The notes below the pieces were generated by a model. It searched no databases, was not told the DNA's origin, and saw nothing but the letters and a program-made list of their open reading frames with translations. Shown in pieces: positions 20,236-28,802 of a stretch of 41,168 nucleotides of DNA (positions within the stretch are counted from its first letter, which is position 1; each line of letters opens with the position of its first letter). Origin of the DNA: an uncultured Collinsella sp. (GTDB lineage Bacteria; Actinomycetota; Coriobacteriia; Coriobacteriales; Coriobacteriaceae). Made by a program: the position numbers and the translations under genes. Location: the NCBI GenBank assembly GCA_947507155.1, contig CANNOC010000021.1, positions 1 to 41,168 on the forward strand, given 5' to 3'.

Positions 20236-20265
20236 GGGCTGGTTCTGGATACCCAGAGCCAGCCC
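20236..20265. terminator. Terminator between convergent genes
   Basis: GGGCTGG-TTCTGG and CCCAGAG-CCAGCCC form a long stem with a small loop between the surface protein and the convergent membrane protein. On the minus strand the stem is followed by ATTTTGAT, giving a modest U-tract for that transcript. Confidence 0.65.
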
Positions 20266-20273
20266 GTTGCGAA

Positions 20274-20858
20274 TTAGATATCGTCAGAGGAGTCGAGTTC
20301 TGCCTCGAGCTTGGCACGGCGTCTTTTCGCCGTGAAAAACGTTGCGCACAGGCCAGCAAACGTGGCCGCGAAAATCGTCGCACCGCAGAACACGCCCGTG
20401 GCCAGGTTCGCCAACCAAAAGACGCTTTCGAGCGGTACGATCTGCGCCTCAGCGATACAGCGCATTGCGGCAATAACAAGCGCGAACGCGGCGCCGCTAA
20501 GACCGCTGAGAAGCAGGAAATATCCAACAGGAAGATGCTCGGTTTGCCCAAAACGATTGGTATCGACATAGCCCTTCCGCGTTTGCAGTCCTGCGCAAAT
20601 CAACATCACGAGAACGAGCCACAAATACATGGTTGCCTCGAACGGCGTTGCAAAGCCTTGCGGCATTTCACTGGCGTCGCTGTGAACCCACGCAACCTGT
20701 CGAGCTATAAACTGGTAGAAAAATATCATCAACATGCCAAACGAAAGCAGCACGAAACCAATCTTGTAGATCTTCGCGTTCTCAGCCTCCAGGCGTTCAT
20801 CCTTTGGGCCGGCATATTCACGCCACTTTTGCACGATTTTCAGATCTTCATATTTCAT
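20274..20858 (-). CDS. Four-helix membrane protein (DUF6773-like)
   Basis: A 194-aa protein with an N-terminal cytoplasmic stretch (MKYEDLKIVQKW), four hydrophobic helices (about 31-52, 75-95, 110-132 and 145-175) and a charged C-terminus RRRAKLEAELDSSDD. From memory it resembles DUF6773-type proteins that sit beside small XRE regulators in Firmicutes and coriobacteria; I could not check this. AGGAG lies before the ATG. It starts nine bases after the XRE gene stop, so both share the strong promoter at 21139-21188. No function is known. Confidence 0.75.
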   Translation of the reverse strand: MKYEDLKIVQKWREYAGPKDERLEAENAKIYKIGFVLLSFGMLMIFFYQFIARQVAWVHSDASEMPQGFATPFEATMYLWLVLVMLICAGLQTRKGYVDTNRFGQTEHLPVGYFLLLSGLSGAAFALVIAAMRCIAEAQIVPLESVFWLANLATGVFCGATIFAATFAGLCATFFTAKRRRAKLEAELDSSDDI

Positions 20859-20867
20859 AGTGAACTC

Positions 20868-21098
20868 CTAAAGAGCATTAGGGTCGGCGTCGGTTTCGTC
20901 TTCCCAAAACAAGTCGTTCAACGTAACGCGCAGCGCCTTACAGATTGCCACGCACAAATTGAGCGTGGGGTTGTAGCCGCCCGCCTCGATCAGACCGATG
21001 GTCTGGCGCGTAACGCCCACGGCCTCGGCCAAGTCAGCTTGCGAAAGGCCAACCGCCGCGCGCGCCGCCTTCATGCGTAGGTTCTTTTTGCCCGGCAT
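20868..21098 (-). CDS. XRE-family HTH regulator, 76 aa
   Basis: Starting at ATG 21098 behind AAAGGA, this is a single lambda-repressor-type HTH: MKAARAAVGLSQADLAEAVG, then VTRQTIGLIEAGGYNPTLNL, then CKALRVTLNDLF. This pattern (YNPTL, LNDLFW) is typical of short YozG-like regulators co-transcribed with small membrane proteins. An upstream in-frame extension to 21158 crosses the promoter and is rejected. ATGACAGA/TCTGTCAT half sites flank its promoter and suggest autorepression. It has no effector domain. Confidence 0.9.
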   Translation of the reverse strand: MPGKKNLRMKAARAAVGLSQADLAEAVGVTRQTIGLIEAGGYNPTLNLCVAICKALRVTLNDLFWEDETDADPNAL

Positions 21099-21138
21099 GG
21101 AGTTCCTTTCGTAGTAATGGACAGATATCCGTTGCAAC

Positions 21139-21188
21139 ATGACAGAAATATATTGCATCTATCAGAAGATGTCAACTATATCTGTCAT
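21139..21188 (-). promoter_or_regulatory. Consensus promoter bracketed by inverted operator halves
   Basis: On the minus strand TTGACA (21170-21175) and TATATT (21147-21152) are 17 bp apart, a near-perfect sigma-70-type promoter for the XRE-membrane protein pair. ATGACAGA (21139-21146) and TCTGTCAT (21181-21188) form an inverted pair around it, and a further ACAGATAT occurs at 21121-21128. This looks like an autoregulated operator. Confidence 0.7.
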
Positions 21189-21250
21189 TATGAAAATCAT
21201 GTTCGTCATCGCCATGCGGACACAACAACTTCGATTCGCTATTCAAACTT

Positions 21251-21283
21251 ACTCGGACAAAACCGACTCGGTTTTGTCCGAGT
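21251..21283. terminator. Perfect 33-bp palindrome upstream of parE
   Basis: ACTCGGACAAAACCGA pairs exactly with TCGGTTTTGTCCGAGT around a central C. It lies between the XRE promoter and the parE promoter with no gene ending nearby, so it may insulate the divergent promoters, act as an operator, or be a repeat. There is no U-tract. Confidence 0.45.
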
Positions 21284-21334
21284 AAACGAATCCCCATCGA
21301 ACTCCGAACGGTTGTTCGATGGATTTCGTGTTAG

Positions 21335-21363
21335 TTGGAATCGCCTATGGGCTGGGCTATGCT
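21335..21363 (+). promoter_or_regulatory. Putative parE promoter
   Basis: TTGGAA (21335-21340) and TATGCT (21358-21363) are 17 bp apart, 54 bp upstream of the parE start codon. It is the best promoter match in the gap. Confidence 0.5.
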
Positions 21364-21417
21364 ACCTTGACTATCTATATGACTTAAACGCAGCAAAGGA
21401 GCACCGAGAGAGCGAGT

Positions 21418-23415
21418 ATGGCAAAAAACACCGCAAACTATGGTAACGACAGTATCCGCCAGCTCAAGGACGAGGAACGCGTACGTCTGCGTCCCGCCGT
21501 CATCTTTGGCTCAGACGGACTCGACGGTTGCGCGCATGCCGCCTTCGAGATCCTGTCCAACGCCGTTGACGAGGCGCGCCAGGGCTACGGCAAGCTCATC
21601 ACCCTTACCGCCTTTCGCGATGGTTCCATTCAGGTAGAGGACAACGGCCGCGGCTGCCCGCTCGACTGGAACCCCTCCGAGAAGCGCTTTAATTGGGAAC
21701 TCGTTTTTTGCGAGCTCTACGCCGGTGGCAAATACAATAACAACCAGGGCGGCGACTACGACTTCTCGCTCGGTACCAACGGCCTGGGCTCGTGCGCGAC
21801 CCAGTACGCATCCGAGTACATGGACGTCACGGTTTGGCGCGACGGCAACAAGTACTCCCTGCACTTTAAGAAGGGCAAGGTCGTCGGTGCCAAAAAGAAG
21901 GCACTCGAGATTGAGCCCAGCGACGAGGACCGTACCGGCACCACCATCAAATGGCGCCCCGATCTTGAGGTCTTTACCTCCATCAGCATCCCCCACGAGT
22001 GGTATCGCGAGACCATGCGCCGCCAGGCCGTGGTCAACGCCAACGTGACCTTCCGTCTGCGTATCGAGGGCGACGACGGCGAGTTCTCCGAAGAGGACTT
22101 CTGCTATCCCAAGGGCATCGAGGACTATGTGCTCGAGAAGGTCGGTACCGACTACCTCACCGAACCTTTCTTTATCGAGGCCGACCGTCGTGGTCGCGAC
22201 CGTGAAGACCTGCCCGATTACAACGTAAAAATCACTGCTTGCATGTGCTTCTCGCGCACCTTCACGATGCAAGAGTACTACCACAACTCATCGTGGCTCG
22301 AGAACGGCGGCTCACCCGAGAAGGCCGCCCGCAGTGCTCTGACCAGCGCCATCGATGTCTACATCAAGCAACAGGGCAAGTACAACAAAAACGAGAGCGG
22401 CATTAAGTGGCAAGATGTCCAGGACTGCCTGGTACTGGTGACCAACTGCTTCTCCACCCAGACGTCCTACGAAAACCAGACCAAGAAGGCCATCAATAAC
22501 CGCTTTATCCAGCAGGCCATGACGGCATTCTTTAAGGAGCGCCTCTCGACCTACTTGATCGAGAACAAAGATGCCGCCAACAAGATCATGGAGCAGGTGC
22601 TCATCAACAAGCGCTCGCGCGAGAACGCCGAGAAGACGCGCCAGAGCATCAAGACCAACCTGCAGCAGAAGACCGACATGGCCAACCGTGTGCAAAAGTT
22701 CATCGATTGCCGCTCCAAGGACAAGAGCCGCCGCGAGATCTACATCGTAGAGGGTGACTCGGCAGCAGGCGCCATTCGCACGTCGCGCGATGCCGAGTTC
22801 CAGGGTGTTATGCCCGTCCGCGGCAAGATCCTCAACTGCCTGAAGGAGGACTACCCGCGCATCTTTAAGTCCGACATCATCATGGACCTCATGCGCGTGC
22901 TGGGCTGCGGCGTGGAGATCAAAGACAAGCGCATCAAGAACCTTGGCGCCTTTGACCTGGACAACCTCAACTGGAACAAGGTCATCATCTGTACGGACGC
23001 CGACGTCGACGGGTACCACATCCGCACGCTCGTGCTCACCATGCTCTACCGTCTGGTGCCCACGCTTATCGACGAGGGCTACGTGTATATCGCCGAGTCG
23101 CCGCTCTACGAGATCAACTGCAAAGAGAAGACCTACTTTGCCTACACCGAGCTCGAGAAGAACGGCATCCTCAAAGAGATTGGCGACCAGAAGTGCTCCA
23201 TCAACCGCTCCAAGGGTCTTGGTGAGAACGATCCGGACATGATGTGGCTCACCACCATGAACCCCGAGACGCGTCGCCTGATCAAGGTGGAGCCCGAGGA
23301 CGTCACCAAGATGGAGACCATGTTCAACCTGTTGTTGGGCAATGACGAGGCAGGCCGCAAGCGCCATATCTCCGAGCACGGCAAGGAATACCTCGACCAG
23401 CTGGACCTGCAATAG
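21418..23415 (+). CDS. parE: DNA topoisomerase IV subunit B (ParE-type)
   Basis: A 665-aa type IIA topoisomerase ATPase subunit. The GHKL fold has E44 and N48 in FEILSNAVDEA, D75 in EDNGRGCP, and the ATP-lid GTNGLGSC near 120. The transducer domain spans about 230-400. The TOPRIM domain has EGDSAAG (E445) and DADVDG (about 527-532), which bind the Mg ions used for DNA cleavage. The C-terminal RSKGLGENDPDMM block is normal for the subunit. The sequence is divergent: canonical subunits have EGDSAGG and GLHGVGAS. It is followed 45 bp later by the ParC partner, so this is a complete second type IIA enzyme, presumably for chromosome decatenation. Assigned to ParE rather than GyrB on the partner's features. 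Confidence 0.88.
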   Translation: MAKNTANYGNDSIRQLKDEERVRLRPAVIFGSDGLDGCAHAAFEILSNAVDEARQGYGKLITLTAFRDGSIQVEDNGRGCPLDWNPSEKRFNWELVFCELYAGGKYNNNQGGDYDFSLGTNGLGSCATQYASEYMDVTVWRDGNKYSLHFKKGKVVGAKKKALEIEPSDEDRTGTTIKWRPDLEVFTSISIPHEWYRETMRRQAVVNANVTFRLRIEGDDGEFSEEDFCYPKGIEDYVLEKVGTDYLTEPFFIEADRRGRDREDLPDYNVKITACMCFSRTFTMQEYYHNSSWLENGGSPEKAARSALTSAIDVYIKQQGKYNKNESGIKWQDVQDCLVLVTNCFSTQTSYENQTKKAINNRFIQQAMTAFFKERLSTYLIENKDAANKIMEQVLINKRSRENAEKTRQSIKTNLQQKTDMANRVQKFIDCRSKDKSRREIYIVEGDSAAGAIRTSRDAEFQGVMPVRGKILNCLKEDYPRIFKSDIIMDLMRVLGCGVEIKDKRIKNLGAFDLDNLNWNKVIICTDADVDGYHIRTLVLTMLYRLVPTLIDEGYVYIAESPLYEINCKEKTYFAYTELEKNGILKEIGDQKCSINRSKGLGENDPDMMWLTTMNPETRRLIKVEPEDVTKMETMFNLLLGNDEAGRKRHISEHGKEYLDQLDLQ

Positions 23416-23460
23416 CAGCAAATCGATAACGACGGCCCATAAGAAGTTCAAGAGGAAATC

Positions 23461-25701
23461 GTGGCAAAGAAGAAGACGAAGAACCAGCCAAAGAAAAAGC
23501 AGGTTAACGCCGAGAACGTCATCGGCCTGCACTCCGAGGTCACCGACCAGCCGATCACGCAGACGCTCGAGGTCAACTACATGCCCTACGCTATGAGCGT
23601 CAACGTTTCGCGTGCGTTCCCCGAGATCGACGGCTTTAAGCCCTCGCACCGCAAGCTGCTCTACACCATGTACAAAATGGGTCTGCTCAAGGGCGAGCGC
23701 CAGAAGAGCGCCAACATCGTGGGTCAGACTATGAAGCTCAACCCGCACGGCGACGCCGCGATCTACGAGACGATGGTGCGCCTGGCGACGGGTAACGAAG
23801 CGCTGCTTGCCCCCTTCGTGGAGTCGAAGGGCAACTTTGGCAAATACTATTCGGGCGACCTGAGCTACGCCGCCTCGCGTTACACCGAGGCCAAGCTCTC
23901 CCCCATCAGCGCCGAGATCTTCAAGGACATTGACAAGGACCCGGTCGACTTTGTCGACAGCTACGACGGCGCCATGAAGGAGCCGCGCCTGCTGCCCACC
24001 ACGTTCCCCAACATCCTCGTCTCGGCCAACAAGGGCATCGGCGTCGCCATGGCGTCTGACATCTGCGGCTTCAACCTCAACGAGGTCTGCACCGCCACCA
24101 TGCACTACCTGCAGGATCCCGACTGCGACCTGCTCGAGTATATGCCCATGCCCGACTTCTCTACCGGCGGCGAGATCATCTACCGCCGCGAGGAGATGGA
24201 TAAGATTATCGAGACCGGCCTTGGCAGCTTCCAAATCCGCTCCCGCTGGCGCTGGATTCCCGAAGAGCGCATCATCGAGGTCTACGAAATCCCCTACACC
24301 ACCAAGACCGATGTCATCATCGAGCGCATCGTCAAGCTTTCCAAAGAGGGCAAGGTCAAGGAGATCGCTGACATCCGTGACGAGACCGACCTGTCGGGTC
24401 TGCGCATCGCCATCGACCTTAAGCGCGGTGTTGACCCCGACAAGCTCATGGCCAAGCTCTATCGCTCGACCACGCTGCAGGATTCGTTCTCGTGCAACTT
24501 TAACGTGCTGGTCGACGGCTATCCCCGCGTTATGGGCGTGCGCCAGATTCTGCACGAGTGGGTCAAGTGGCGTATTGAGTCCACGCGTCGCCGCATTAAC
24601 TTTGACCTGGGCAAAAAGTCCGAGCGCCTGCACCTGCTGCACGGCCTTGAGGCAATCCTGCTCGACATCGACAAGGCCATCGCCATCATCCGCGGCACCA
24701 AGCTCGAGGCCGAGGTCGTGCCAAACCTTATGAAGGGTTTCGACATCGATGAGACCCAGGCCGAGTTTGTTGCCGAACTTAAGCTCCGCAACATCAACGA
24801 GGAGTACATCCTCAACCGCACCAAGGACATCGCCAAGCTCGAGGGTGAGATTGCCGAGCTGGAGGAGATTCTCTCGAGCGAAGACAACATCAAGAAGGTC
24901 ATCAGCGACGAGCTGGCCGCGGTCAACAAGAAGTACGTGATGCCGCGCCGCACGGGCAGGATTGAGCCCCACGAGGTCATCGAGGTGAGCCTGGAGCCCG
25001 AGGTCGAGGAGTATCCGGTCACCATCATGCTCTCGCGCGATGGCTACCTCAAAAAGATGACCGACCGAGTGCTCAAGAAGGCAACCACGCTCAAGTACAA
25101 GGACGGCGACAAACCCTTTATCGAGTTTCCGTCCTCCAACACCCACGAGCTGCTGGTCTTTACCAACAAGAGCCAGGTGTACAAGTGCAAGGTTGCGGCA
25201 TTTGAGGACACCAAGTCGGCCCAGCTGGGCTCGTACCTGCCGACCGATCTTGAGATGGAACCCGACGAGAGTGTCATCTGGGTCATCGACCCCGATGACT
25301 ACAAGGCCGACGTGCTGTTCGTCTTTGAGAACGGCCGTGTGGTGCGCGTCGCACTTTCTGGATATGTCACCAAGACCAACCGCAAGCGCCTGAAGAACGC
25401 CATCTATGGCGGCAGCAAGCTGCTGTATGCCCAGGTGCTCAAGGAAGATCGCGACATCGCGCTGGTCTCGAGCGACTACCGTCTGATGAACTTCAACACG
25501 TCGCTGCTCAAAACCAAGACGACCACCAACACGCAGGGCGTCCAAGCTTTCACGGCCAAGAAGGGCCGCTCGGTCACCACCGTCGGCACGACCGAAGAAA
25601 TCCTTGGCGCCGGCGTCTCGGCCGAGAAGTTTACCGCGCAGAGCCTCCCCTCTGCCGGTGCCCTCATGAAAGAAAACGACATGCCGAGCTTGTTTGACTA
25701 G
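23461..25701 (+). CDS. parC: DNA topoisomerase IV subunit A (ParC-type)
   Basis: 746 aa, starting at GTG 23461 with AGAGGAA upstream. The winged-helix cleavage domain carries the catalytic tyrosine Y141 in SRYTEAKLS and the quinolone-pocket helix NPHGDAAIYETMVR, where A99 replaces the usual serine. The tower and coiled-coil dimerisation domain follow (about 180-490), then a C-terminal beta-pinwheel region with repeated L.FTNK and VFENGRVVRV strands. I see no GyrA box (QRRGGKG), which separates topoisomerase IV from gyrase and supports decatenation rather than supercoiling. The short lysine-rich N-terminus is unusual. It forms an operon with parE and ends at a strong terminator. Confidence 0.88.
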   Translation: MAKKKTKNQPKKKQVNAENVIGLHSEVTDQPITQTLEVNYMPYAMSVNVSRAFPEIDGFKPSHRKLLYTMYKMGLLKGERQKSANIVGQTMKLNPHGDAAIYETMVRLATGNEALLAPFVESKGNFGKYYSGDLSYAASRYTEAKLSPISAEIFKDIDKDPVDFVDSYDGAMKEPRLLPTTFPNILVSANKGIGVAMASDICGFNLNEVCTATMHYLQDPDCDLLEYMPMPDFSTGGEIIYRREEMDKIIETGLGSFQIRSRWRWIPEERIIEVYEIPYTTKTDVIIERIVKLSKEGKVKEIADIRDETDLSGLRIAIDLKRGVDPDKLMAKLYRSTTLQDSFSCNFNVLVDGYPRVMGVRQILHEWVKWRIESTRRRINFDLGKKSERLHLLHGLEAILLDIDKAIAIIRGTKLEAEVVPNLMKGFDIDETQAEFVAELKLRNINEEYILNRTKDIAKLEGEIAELEEILSSEDNIKKVISDELAAVNKKYVMPRRTGRIEPHEVIEVSLEPEVEEYPVTIMLSRDGYLKKMTDRVLKKATTLKYKDGDKPFIEFPSSNTHELLVFTNKSQVYKCKVAAFEDTKSAQLGSYLPTDLEMEPDESVIWVIDPDDYKADVLFVFENGRVVRVALSGYVTKTNRKRLKNAIYGGSKLLYAQVLKEDRDIALVSSDYRLMNFNTSLLKTKTTTNTQGVQAFTAKKGRSVTTVGTTEEILGAGVSAEKFTAQSLPSAGALMKENDMPSLFD

Positions 25702-25738
25702 GTACCACGGCAACGAGATCGTTAGATACTTCGCAAAG

Positions 25739-25790
25739 CGACGAGGCCCGGAACGCAACGGCATTGCGCCCGGGGCTCGTCGTTTTTCTT
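25739..25790 (+). terminator. Intrinsic terminator after parC
   Basis: CGACGAGGCCCGG and CCGGGGCTCGTCG form a GC-rich stem with an internal loop, followed by TTTTTCTT. It lies 38 bp beyond the parC stop and is a textbook rho-independent terminator. Confidence 0.88.
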
Positions 25791-25805
25791 CTCAACTATT
25801 TTTTA

Positions 25806-25841
25806 ACGCAGATAAATTGATTTCTGCTTATTTTTCTGCGT
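25806..25841. repeat. AT-rich inverted repeat upstream of the AAA+ ATPase
   Basis: ACGCAGA (25806-25812) and TCTGCGT (25835-25841) enclose AT-rich DNA with a further TTTCTGC copy. Together with the 19-bp repeats that follow, the 160-bp gap looks organised for protein binding or DNA opening rather than being a plain promoter. Confidence 0.4.
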
Positions 25842-25884
25842 AAAAAAATGTCAGCGTCACTGCTACGATGCCCTTTGGCCAGTC

Positions 25885-25941
25885 GTTAGCAAAACTTGCA
25901 AAAGTTAGCAAAACTTGCAAAAATTAGCAAAACATGCAAAG
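25885..25941 (+). repeat. Three tandem 19-bp direct repeats (iteron-like)
   Basis: Two identical copies of GTTAGCAAAACTTGCAAAA are followed by a third with three changes that runs into the ribosome binding site of the AAA+ gene. One helical turn is about 10.5 bp, so 19-21-bp spacing puts equivalent bases on one face of the DNA, as in iterons and operators. Confidence 0.88.
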
Positions 25942-25949
25942 GAGCTACC

Positions 25950-27044
25950 ATGGAGTACAGCAAGAACCCCTTTACCCCGACGTTCGGAAGCGTCCCTCCC
26001 TTTCTAGCGGGTCGCGAGCATATTCTGCGTGACATCAACCGTGGCTTTATCAACGGCCCGGGAGATCCCAACCTGTCGACCATTTTTACTGGCGCAAGGG
26101 GAACGGGCAAGACGGCGCTTCTCTCGCTCCTTTCAGAAACGGCGCTTGAACACGACTGGATCGCAGCAAATGTCTCCGCCATGCCAGGCATGCTCGAAGA
26201 TATTATCGAGCGAACCAAAGAAGCCGCAGATAGCTACCTCTCACAGCCTCACGCGCGCATAAACGGTGTTCAAATTGGCCCAGTGGGCATCGATTGGACA
26301 TATGCTCAAGAGGCTCAGGGCAACTGGCGCACGCGCATGAATGGCATCTTTAAGCAACTCGAAAAACATGACATCGGACTTCTCATCACCATCGATGAAG
26401 TCACCGTCGATCTCGAAGAAATGCTTCAATTTGCCTCTGTTTACCAGCACTTTGTACGCGAAGGTAAAAAAGTTGCCCTACTCATGGCAGGACTGCCCTA
26501 CAAAGTATCGGCGTTGCTGCGTAACGATTCCGTCTCGTTTCTCAGGCGTTCCCAATATCATCAGTTGGGACGAATCACTGACGTTGAAATTGCAAACGCA
26601 TTCCGCAAAACCGTTGAGGCCGGAGGCCGCTCAATCACGCCAGAAGCGCTCGAGGATGCCGTGAAGGCCGTCGACGGATTCCCCTACATGATGCAGCTCG
26701 TCGGATATCGCACATGGGATGTTTCGGAGAACTCGCCCAAAATCAGCGCACCTGATGTCCAGCAGGGTTCTCTGCTTGCCCGTATGGAGCTGCGCGATCG
26801 AATTCTCGAAACTACCTATCGGGAGCTTTCCGATAAAGACATTGAGTTTTTGCTCGCGATGCTGCCCGATTCTGGCCCCAGCAGGGTCTCGGAGATAGCC
26901 AAACGCATGGGCGTTGCCAGCAACTATGCAAGCCAATATAAACGCCGTCTCCTCGAGGACGGCGTCATCGGGGAACGTGGACGTGGACTCGTTGGCTTTG
27001 ACATCCCCGCGTTCAGGGAGTTCCTGAGCGAGAAAGTCTCCTAG
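25950..27044 (+). CDS. Orc1/Cdc6-like AAA+ ATPase with C-terminal winged helix
   Basis: 364 aa from ATG 25950 behind AAAGGAG; a longer in-frame version would translate the tandem repeats and is rejected. The N-terminus NPFTPTFGSVPPFLAGRE resembles the AAA+ N-box of Orc1/Cdc6 and MoxR-like ATPases. Walker A is GARGTGKT (48-55), Walker B LLITIDEV (about 140-147), and a sensor-1-like region MAGLPYK follows. An AAA lid comes next, then a C-terminal winged helix (about 295-350) with VSEIAKRMGVASNYASQYKR. Related single genes are common in bifidobacteria and coriobacteria with no known function. It stands alone. The iteron-like repeats over its start suggest it binds them, for autoregulation or for an origin-like role. 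Confidence 0.8.
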   Translation: MEYSKNPFTPTFGSVPPFLAGREHILRDINRGFINGPGDPNLSTIFTGARGTGKTALLSLLSETALEHDWIAANVSAMPGMLEDIIERTKEAADSYLSQPHARINGVQIGPVGIDWTYAQEAQGNWRTRMNGIFKQLEKHDIGLLITIDEVTVDLEEMLQFASVYQHFVREGKKVALLMAGLPYKVSALLRNDSVSFLRRSQYHQLGRITDVEIANAFRKTVEAGGRSITPEALEDAVKAVDGFPYMMQLVGYRTWDVSENSPKISAPDVQQGSLLARMELRDRILETTYRELSDKDIEFLLAMLPDSGPSRVSEIAKRMGVASNYASQYKRRLLEDGVIGERGRGLVGFDIPAFREFLSEKVS

Positions 27045-27152
27045 CACGCGGAGATTGTCCACAAGGGCAACGGTGCATGACAATCAACGATTCACCCGGC
27101 AAGGACGGCAAGTACTTCCGCCAACGCTGATTGCCATGCGTTCTTCTTGTCC

Positions 27153-27683
27153 TTAGGCGAGCTTGCGGGCGAGCTCTCGCACCTCTTCCAACTTGGGCGA
27201 GGATGCCATGCTGTCGCGCTCGGTCATACCGCTGATGGTGACAATGCCCAGGTCCTCCCACTTGCAGTATGCGCATGTGGACTTGTACATAGCGATCGCC
27301 GCATCATAGACGCCCTCGCTGTGGCTATCGAGCAAAAGGGCCGTCTTGGTGAACGGGAAGCCCGTAGCACCGAAGGCGTACAGGCGGTCGATAGCGGCCT
27401 TCTCCTGCGCAGTGATATCAAACCAGTAAATAGGCGAAGCGAAGACAACCATATCGGCGCCTTTCAGCGACTCGATCACGTCGGCCATGTCATCCTTCTG
27501 CACGCAAGTGCCCTCATGGGTAAAGCAGTACTGGCATCCCAGACAACCAGCGATCTTTTTGCCGGCAACGCGGACGACCTCGACCGTATTGCCGCCCTCG
27601 CGCGCGGTCTCGGCAAACGCCTCGACCATGGTGTCGGTATTGGCTCCCTTGCGCGGGCTACCACTCAATACAACGATATTCAT
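27153..27683 (-). CDS. NADPH-dependent FMN reductase / flavodoxin-fold protein
   Basis: A 176-aa flavodoxin-like protein. The N-terminal LSGSPRKGANTDTM loop binds the FMN phosphate, and ASPIYWFDITAQ is the second FMN-contacting loop typical of the NADPH-dependent FMN reductase family. Between them CLGCQYCFTHEGTC places four cysteines as in iron-sulfur flavoproteins or thiol-bearing reductases; later cysteines in CAYCKW add another pair. It is monocistronic, convergent with the AAA+ gene. It may reduce quinones, azo compounds or metals, or supply reduced FMN. The short gap to the AAA+ gene (108 bp) shows no other gene. Confidence 0.9.
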   Translation of the reverse strand: MNIVVLSGSPRKGANTDTMVEAFAETAREGGNTVEVVRVAGKKIAGCLGCQYCFTHEGTCVQKDDMADVIESLKGADMVVFASPIYWFDITAQEKAAIDRLYAFGATGFPFTKTALLLDSHSEGVYDAAIAMYKSTCAYCKWEDLGIVTISGMTERDSMASSPKLEEVRELARKLA

Positions 27684-27828
27684 AGGATTCCCTCTCCCTC
27701 ATGCTACAGGCGCGCAGCATGTTTTCTTGTAACCAAAACGAATGGAGTTAATCAATCGCCTCGTTTCAGCTACTCCCACTCTTTAGAAGAATCGTTGCTG
27801 GAGACTTGGCATTGAATCAAGGTGCGCC

Positions 27829-28800
27829 TTATTTCAGATATTCCTCAAAGAATGCCTTCAGCTTTCCAAACGGAATGATGTCCATCTGATCGTAAAGGTC
27901 GGTGTGGCTGGCACCAGGGATAATGAGCAATTCCTTGTTGTCCCCCGTCAGCTTGCCGTACGCGGTTTCGCTGAAATAGCGGGGGTGCGCCTTCTCGCCA
28001 TGCACCAGCAACACAGCGGAGCGAATTTCGCTGCTATATTGCAAAATCGGCATATTCAAAAAGGACAGCGAGGGCGTCACATTCCAGCCACCGTTTGAGT
28101 TCAGGCTGCGGGGATGGTAGCCTCGAGGAGTCTTGTAGTAGGCGTAATAGTCCCTCACGAACTGCGGCGCATCCTCCGGTAGTGGATCGACCACGCCGCC
28201 CGCCAGCGCATAATTGCCGTTTTTATAGTCCTCGATGCGCTGCGCGTTCAGCGCTTTCCGCTTATCAAAGCGTGCCTGCTCGGAATCCTCGGCGTCAAAA
28301 TAGCCGTTTGCGGTCACGCGGGTCATGTCGTACATGGTCATAGCAGCAGTGGCCTTGATACGGGTATCGATGGCCGCGGCGTTAATCGCCATGCCACCCC
28401 AACCGCAGATACCGATGATGCCGATACGCTCCGGGTCGACACTTTCCTGCACAGAGAGGAAATCCACCGCTGCGCAGAAGTCCTCGGTGTTGATGTCCGG
28501 CGATGCTACATAGCGGGGCGTGCCGCCGCTCTCGCCGGTATAGGACGGGTCAAAGGCAATTGCAAAAAAGCCCAGCTCCGCCATTTTCTGCGCGTACAGA
28601 CCGGAGGACTGCTCCTTCACCGCGCCAAAAGGGCCGCTGACGGCGATGGCGGGCAGCTTGCCTTCCGCGTTCTTAGGCACGTAGACGTCAGCCACCAGCG
28701 TGATGCCGTATCAGTTATGGAAGGTCGCCTTGCTGTGCTCAACCTTGTCGCTTTTGGGGAATACTTTGTCCCATTCCTGCGTCAGATTCAACTGTTCCAT
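27829..28800 (-). pseudogene. Dienelactone-hydrolase-like gene with in-frame TGA
   Basis: From ATG 28800 the frame reads through 29 codons and meets TGA at 28711-28713; after it the same frame continues for 294 codons as an alpha/beta hydrolase. The TGA falls in KATFHN-stop-YGITLVADVYVP, where I would expect arginine (CGA), a single transition. The nucleophile elbow is GICGWGG with cysteine instead of serine, as in dienelactone hydrolases, and a C-terminal histidine lies in GASHTDLYD. A restart at a later codon would lose the first strand. It is the last gene of the CMD-cupin operon (two-base gap). Probably recently inactivated, unless TGA is read through. Confidence 0.82.
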
Positions 28801-28802
28801 AC

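Noticed and set aside
22312..25764. A 1150-codon open frame on the minus strand opposite parE and parC
   Set aside because: It is the antisense shadow of two strongly supported topoisomerase genes. GC-rich codon bias keeps that frame open; it has Leu/Val/Asp-rich low-information composition and no ribosome binding site.
25896..25949. N-terminal extension of the AAA+ ATPase across the 19-bp repeats
   Set aside because: The extension would just translate the DNA repeats (KLAKLAK-like) and has no ribosome binding site, while ATG 25950 has AAAGGAG.
27087..27130. A 17-codon frame after the AAA+ gene ending in KYFRQR
   Set aside because: Too short to support, with no ribosome binding site or similarity I recognise.
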